Assembly: GCA_934204655.1 (NCBI GenBank)
Contig: CAKPZJ010000033.1
Span: 1 to 28,151 of the forward strand
DNA length: 28,151 nt
Direction of reading: 5' to 3'
Source: an uncultured Prevotella sp.
GTDB lineage: Bacteria; Bacteroidota; Bacteroidia; Bacteroidales; Bacteroidaceae
Positions 25,126 to 28,151 of the stretch are shown here, one piece after another. Both the position numbers and the translations under genes were made by a program. Below the pieces are notes generated by a model. The model had not been told where the DNA came from and did no database searches. It was given only the letters and a program-made list of their open reading frames with translations. How positions within the stretch are numbered: the first letter of the stretch is position 1; the number at the start of each line of letters is the position of its first letter.

Positions 25126-26541
25126 TTACTCAAAAGCGCCCATACGCAGCATGTCGACCTCTTTCTCGGTGAGGTAACGCCAGTCGCCGCGACGCAGGTT
25201 CTTCTTGGTGAGACCAGCAAACATGACGCGGTCGAGCTTAGTGACATGGTAACCGAGGCTCTCGAAGATACGGCGCACGATGCGGTTCTTGCCGCTGTGT
25301 ATCTCGATGCCCACCTGGCTCTTGTCGTTGTCGTCGGCATACTCTATGGCGTCGGCGTGTACCTCGCCATCTTCGAGGGTGATGCCATCGGCTATCTGCT
25401 GCATGTCGTGGGCGGTAAGGTTCTTGTCAAGATATACGTGATAGACCTTCTTCTTCAAGAACTTAGGGTGAGTGAGCTTGCAGGCAAGCTCGCCATCGTT
25501 GGTAAGGAGCAACACACCCATGGTGTTGCGGTCCAGGCGACCTACGGGATAGATGCGCTCAGGACAGGCATCCTTGACCAGATCCATAACGGTCTTGCGT
25601 TGCTGTGGATCGTCGACGGTGGTAACGTAGTCCTTAGGTTTGTTAAGCAGTACATAGACCTTTTTCTCGATAGAGACGGGCTGGTCATGAAACTTAACCT
25701 CATCGGAGCGGAGAACCTTGGTTCCCAGTTCGGTAACGACCTTACCATTGACCGTTACCACACCGGCCTGGATAAACTCGTCGGCCTCGCGACGCGAGCA
25801 TACACCGGCATTGGCCAGAAACTTGTTAAGGCGCAGGGGCTCGTTGGGGTCTATGTGGTCTTCCTTGTACTCGATGCGCTTCTTCATGCTATACTTAGCA
25901 TTGGGGTCGTAGTCGGCCGAGCGCTGGCGGAAACCGCCGCGGTTGGGGCCATAGCTACGGCCCTGATAGCCGCCCTGCTGACGGGGCTGATAGCCACCCT
26001 GCTGGCGGGGCTGGTAGCCTCCCTGCTGGCGGGGCTGATAGCCACCCTGTGGACGGGGACGGAAACCACCCTGCTGACGGGGCTGGAAACCGCCTTCATC
26101 GTTAGCGGCATTGTAACGGGGGCGGAAAGCACCCTGCTGTGGACGGGGCTGATAGTTGCCCTGCTGACGGGGCTGGAAGCCCTCGCCCTCGCCACCGTTG
26201 TTATAGCGGGGACGGTAGCCACCCTGCTGACGAGGCTGATAGGCACCGGGCTGACGGCTATGACCATAGTTGCCACGGGGCTGATAACCACCATTATTGA
26301 ATCGGGGACGGAAACCGCCTGGCTGTCCATTGCCGGCCGAGCTCTGGAGATTGGCCCCAAAGCCCTCGGGGCGGAACCCACCCTCCTTAGTGTTGTCATG
26401 ATTGTCGCTGTACGCACGGGTTGTACGGATACGGGGGCGCTGCGGTCTGGCGCTTGCACTGGCTCGCTCCGTAGAGCCAAAGTCTTCACCGGTCTCACTC
26501 GGACCAGCTGAAAGGTTCTGAGACTTGTTTTCTAAATCCAT
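25126..26541 (-). CDS. rluB: RsuA/RluB-type pseudouridine synthase with long repetitive N-terminus
   Basis: The enzyme isomerises uridine to pseudouridine in rRNA (23S position 2605 for RluB). In the 471 residues, the S4 RNA-binding domain begins near 236 (LRLNKFLANAGVCSRREADEFI). The synthase domain spans about 292-465, with catalytic D337 in GRLDRNTMG and the LTHPKFLKK and GKNRIVRRIFESLGY blocks. The catalytic part is complete. The first 230 residues are unlike E. coli RluB: Gly/Gln/Arg/Pro/Tyr-rich with QQGGYQPR repeats, predicted disordered and positively charged, presumably RNA-binding. RluB rather than RsuA/RluF is chosen by overall look and is the less certain part. Confidence 0.88.
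   Translation of the reverse strand: MDLENKSQNLSAGPSETGEDFGSTERASASARPQRPRIRTTRAYSDNHDNTKEGGFRPEGFGANLQSSAGNGQPGGFRPRFNNGGYQPRGNYGHSRQPGAYQPRQQGGYRPRYNNGGEGEGFQPRQQGNYQPRPQQGAFRPRYNAANDEGGFQPRQQGGFRPRPQGGYQPRQQGGYQPRQQGGYQPRQQGGYQGRSYGPNRGGFRQRSADYDPNAKYSMKKRIEYKEDHIDPNEPLRLNKFLANAGVCSRREADEFIQAGVVTVNGKVVTELGTKVLRSDEVKFHDQPVSIEKKVYVLLNKPKDYVTTVDDPQQRKTVMDLVKDACPERIYPVGRLDRNTMGVLLLTNDGELACKLTHPKFLKKKVYHVYLDKNLTAHDMQQIADGITLEDGEVHADAIEYADDNDKSQVGIEIHSGKNRIVRRIFESLGYHVTKLDRVMFAGLTKKNLRRGDWRYLTEKEVDMLRMGAFE
25927..26316 (-). repeat. 24-bp coding repeats for QQGGYQPR
   Basis: About 130 codons of imperfect repeats inside the pseudouridine synthase gene. The most regular part (residues about 164-193) has an 8-residue, 24-base period. 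Such an array can change copy number in frame. Confidence 0.9.
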
Positions 26542-26617
26542 GTCTTAAAATACTTTAGTAGCCTCACGGCTGTTGTTAATAATTTATTGTTATCGGTTAT
26601 ATTACTATTATGATGTG

Positions 26618-27964
26618 CTACATACCTGTATAGTTCTGCGGGGTGATGGCCATCAGTTCGGCTTTCACCGCGTCGCTTACATTAAGCTGCTTGATAAACT
26701 CATGGATGGTGGCCTCGGTCATCGTGTGGTTGGTACGGGTCAGGGCCTTGAGCGCCTCATACGGATGGGGGTAGCCCTCGCGGCGCAGGATGGTCTGGAT
26801 GGCCTCGGCTACCACGGCCCAGGTATTCTCCAGGTCTTCCTCTATCTTCTTGTCATTGAGTATCAGTTTGCCCAGCCCCTTGAGAGTGCTCTGGATGGCT
26901 ATGACGGCATGGCCGAGAGGCACGCCGATATTGCGGAGCACGGTAGAGTCGGTAAGGTCGCGCTGCAGACGGCTTACGGGCAACTTCTGGGCCAGGAACT
27001 GCAGGATGGCGTTGGCCAGGCCGAGGTTGCCCTCGCTGTTCTCAAAGTCTATAGGGTTAACCTTATGAGGCATGGCGCTCGAACCGACCTCGCCAGCCTT
27101 AATCTTCTGCTTGAAGTACTCCATGGAGATGTACATCCAGAAGTCGCGGTCCAAGTCGATGAGGATAGTGTTGATGCGGCGTATGGCATCGAACACGCTG
27201 CCCAGGTGGTCGTAGTTGCTTATCTGGGTGGTGTACTGCTCGCGCTCCAGGCCCAACTTCTCGCTCACGAAACGGTTGCCAAAGGCTTTCCAGTCGTAAT
27301 CGGGGTAAGCCACATGATGGGCGTTGAAGTTGCCCGTGGCACCGCCAAACTTAGCCGTGAGCTTGCAGGCTTTGAGGGTGGCCAACTGCTCTTGCAGGCG
27401 GTAGGCAAACACCATAATCTCCTTGCCCAACCGGGTGGGCGAGGCGGGCTGGCCGTGGGTCTTGGCCAGCATGGGCACGTTCTTCCATTCCTCGGCGTAA
27501 GCCAAAAGCTGGTCTATCACGCTCTGAACCTGAGGATAGTACACGTCGTGGAGGGCTTCCTTAATAGAAAGAGGTACACTGGTGTTGTTAATGTCCTGAG
27601 AGGTAAGGCCGAAATGGATAAACTCCTTGTAGGCATCGAGCCCGCCTATCTTATCCAGTTCTTCCTTGATAAAATACTCCACGGCCTTGACATCATGGTT
27701 GGTTATCTTCTCGATATCCTTGACCCGCTGGGCCTCGGCCTCGGTAAAATTCTGGTATATCTGGCGCAGACGCGCAAACAGGGCATGGTCGAAAGATGCC
27801 AACTGTGGCAAGGGCAACTCGCACAAGGTGATAAAGTATTCTATTTCTACGCGAACACGGTAGCGGATGAGTGCATACTCCGAAAAATAGTTAGCTAACG
27901 GTTCTGTCTTGCCTCTATAACGGCCATCAATGGGGGAAATGGCAGTCAGTAAATCCAAATTCAT
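26618..27964 (-). CDS. purB: Adenylosuccinate lyase
   Basis: It removes fumarate from SAICAR and adenylosuccinate in purine synthesis. The 448-residue protein is of usual size. The fumarase-superfamily signature SSAMPHKVNPIDFEN (295-309) carries the catalytic serine on a mobile loop. H170 in AKTHGQPASPT is the likely general acid, and TSQDINNT (121-128) binds substrate. The ATG at 27964 gives the normal start MNLDLLTAISPIDGRY. It has its own promoter; a 76-base gap separates it from the pseudouridine synthase gene downstream. Confidence 0.96.
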   Translation of the reverse strand: MNLDLLTAISPIDGRYRGKTEPLANYFSEYALIRYRVRVEIEYFITLCELPLPQLASFDHALFARLRQIYQNFTEAEAQRVKDIEKITNHDVKAVEYFIKEELDKIGGLDAYKEFIHFGLTSQDINNTSVPLSIKEALHDVYYPQVQSVIDQLLAYAEEWKNVPMLAKTHGQPASPTRLGKEIMVFAYRLQEQLATLKACKLTAKFGGATGNFNAHHVAYPDYDWKAFGNRFVSEKLGLEREQYTTQISNYDHLGSVFDAIRRINTILIDLDRDFWMYISMEYFKQKIKAGEVGSSAMPHKVNPIDFENSEGNLGLANAILQFLAQKLPVSRLQRDLTDSTVLRNIGVPLGHAVIAIQSTLKGLGKLILNDKKIEEDLENTWAVVAEAIQTILRREGYPHPYEALKALTRTNHTMTEATIHEFIKQLNVSDAVKAELMAITPQNYTGM

Positions 27965-27988
27965 ATTCTATGCTTTATTAAGAGAGTA

Positions 27989-28020
27989 CAAAAGTACGAA
28001 TTAAAATTGAGACTTGGCAA
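27989..28020 (-). promoter_or_regulatory. purB promoter
   Basis: On the minus strand TTG (28020 to 28018), a 21-base spacer and TACTTTTG (27996 to 27989) match the Bacteroidetes consensus, 24 bases before the ATG. Confidence 0.65.
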
Positions 28021-28040
28021 CCATTACATTAAAAAAATGC

Positions 28041-28073
28041 AAAAAGAGCCTTATAGTGACTACTATAAGACTC
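28041..28073 (-). terminator. Terminator downstream of the tRNA
   Basis: GAGCCTTATAGT (28046-28057) pairs with ACTATAAGACTC (28062-28073), 12 pairs with one wobble. On the minus strand TTTTT follows at 28045-28041. Confidence 0.88.
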
Positions 28074-28078
28074 CTAAG

Positions 28079-28151
28079 TGGGCGTTGACGGATTCGAACC
28101 GCCGACCCTCTGCTTGTAAGGCAGATGCTCTAAACCAGCTGAGCTAAACGC
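28079..28151 (-). tRNA. tRNA-Val (anticodon TAC), cut by the right window edge
   Basis: Read on the minus strand, the D arm TAGCTCAGCTGGTTTAGAGC, the anticodon loop CTTACAA in a TCTGC/GCAGA stem (anticodon TAC, codon GTA), and the T arm with GGTTCGAATCC are all present. The acceptor 3' strand AACGCCC (28086 to 28080) would need GGGCGTT at the 5' end. The window supplies all but the first two bases. The discriminator is A at 28079, and CCA is not encoded. Confidence 0.95.

Noticed and set aside
23806..27898. Long plus-strand open frames opposite asnS (23806-25110), rluB (25246-26511) and purB (26573-27898)
   Set aside because: All mirror confidently identified minus-strand genes, and none has recognisable motifs or its own promoter.

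Overview
The window looks like a chromosomal piece from a Bacteroidetes genome, most likely Prevotella/Bacteroides-like. The reasons are a SusC/SusD outer-membrane pair, signal peptides ending in 'AQ', repeated promoter boxes of the Bacteroidetes type (TAnnTTTG, sometimes with TTG/TTTG about 18-21 bases upstream), and a tRNA without an encoded CCA end. I had no database, so all names rest on motif recognition.

Layout: (1) 1-1850 is a less GC-rich accessory scar: the C-terminal part of an AlbA/RecG-like ATP-binding regulator cut by the window edge, a strong hairpin, and a MobV-type relaxase that has lost its N-terminus. (2) 1904-3504 is a threonine dehydratase-RidA pair. (3) 3776-9008 is a susC-susD pair with no carbohydrate-active enzymes beside it. 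(4) 9009-9976 is a repeat-rich non-coding stretch. (5) 9977-11307 (minus) is an ECF sigma factor operon with two small membrane proteins; two near-identical promoter-like sites, TGTAAT-N17-GTCTT(T)AA, lie before the sigma gene and before the last gene. (6) asd (minus) diverges from a CPA2-type antiporter-like gene, with a double GCGAT/ATCGC dyad between them. The antiporter gene is translationally coupled to a LolD-like ATPase and a CvfB-like S1 protein. (7) Next come rpsO, a 57-residue membrane protein and typA (minus). (8) 19132-19750 is a second repeat-rich gap. (9) 19751-22881 is a three-gene operon: an orphan PTS EIIC of the galactitol type, a KduI that carries a signal peptide, and a KduD-like dehydrogenase. 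(10) A 5'-truncated LuxR-type remnant follows. (11) A minus-strand run of purB, rluB-like and asnS follows, and a tRNA-Val is cut by the right edge.

The most interesting unit is the EIIC-KduI-KduD operon. It encodes no EIIA, EIIB, EI or HPr, and the isomerase looks exported. The pieces fit a route in which unsaturated-uronate products (5-keto-4-deoxyuronate) are isomerised in the periplasm, imported by a PTS-independent EIIC, and reduced to 2-keto-3-deoxygluconate in the cytoplasm. That model is inference. The second most interesting signal is the apparent autoregulatory ECF promoter pair. The third is the antiporter-like protein, which seems to lack the membrane aspartate expected of its family.
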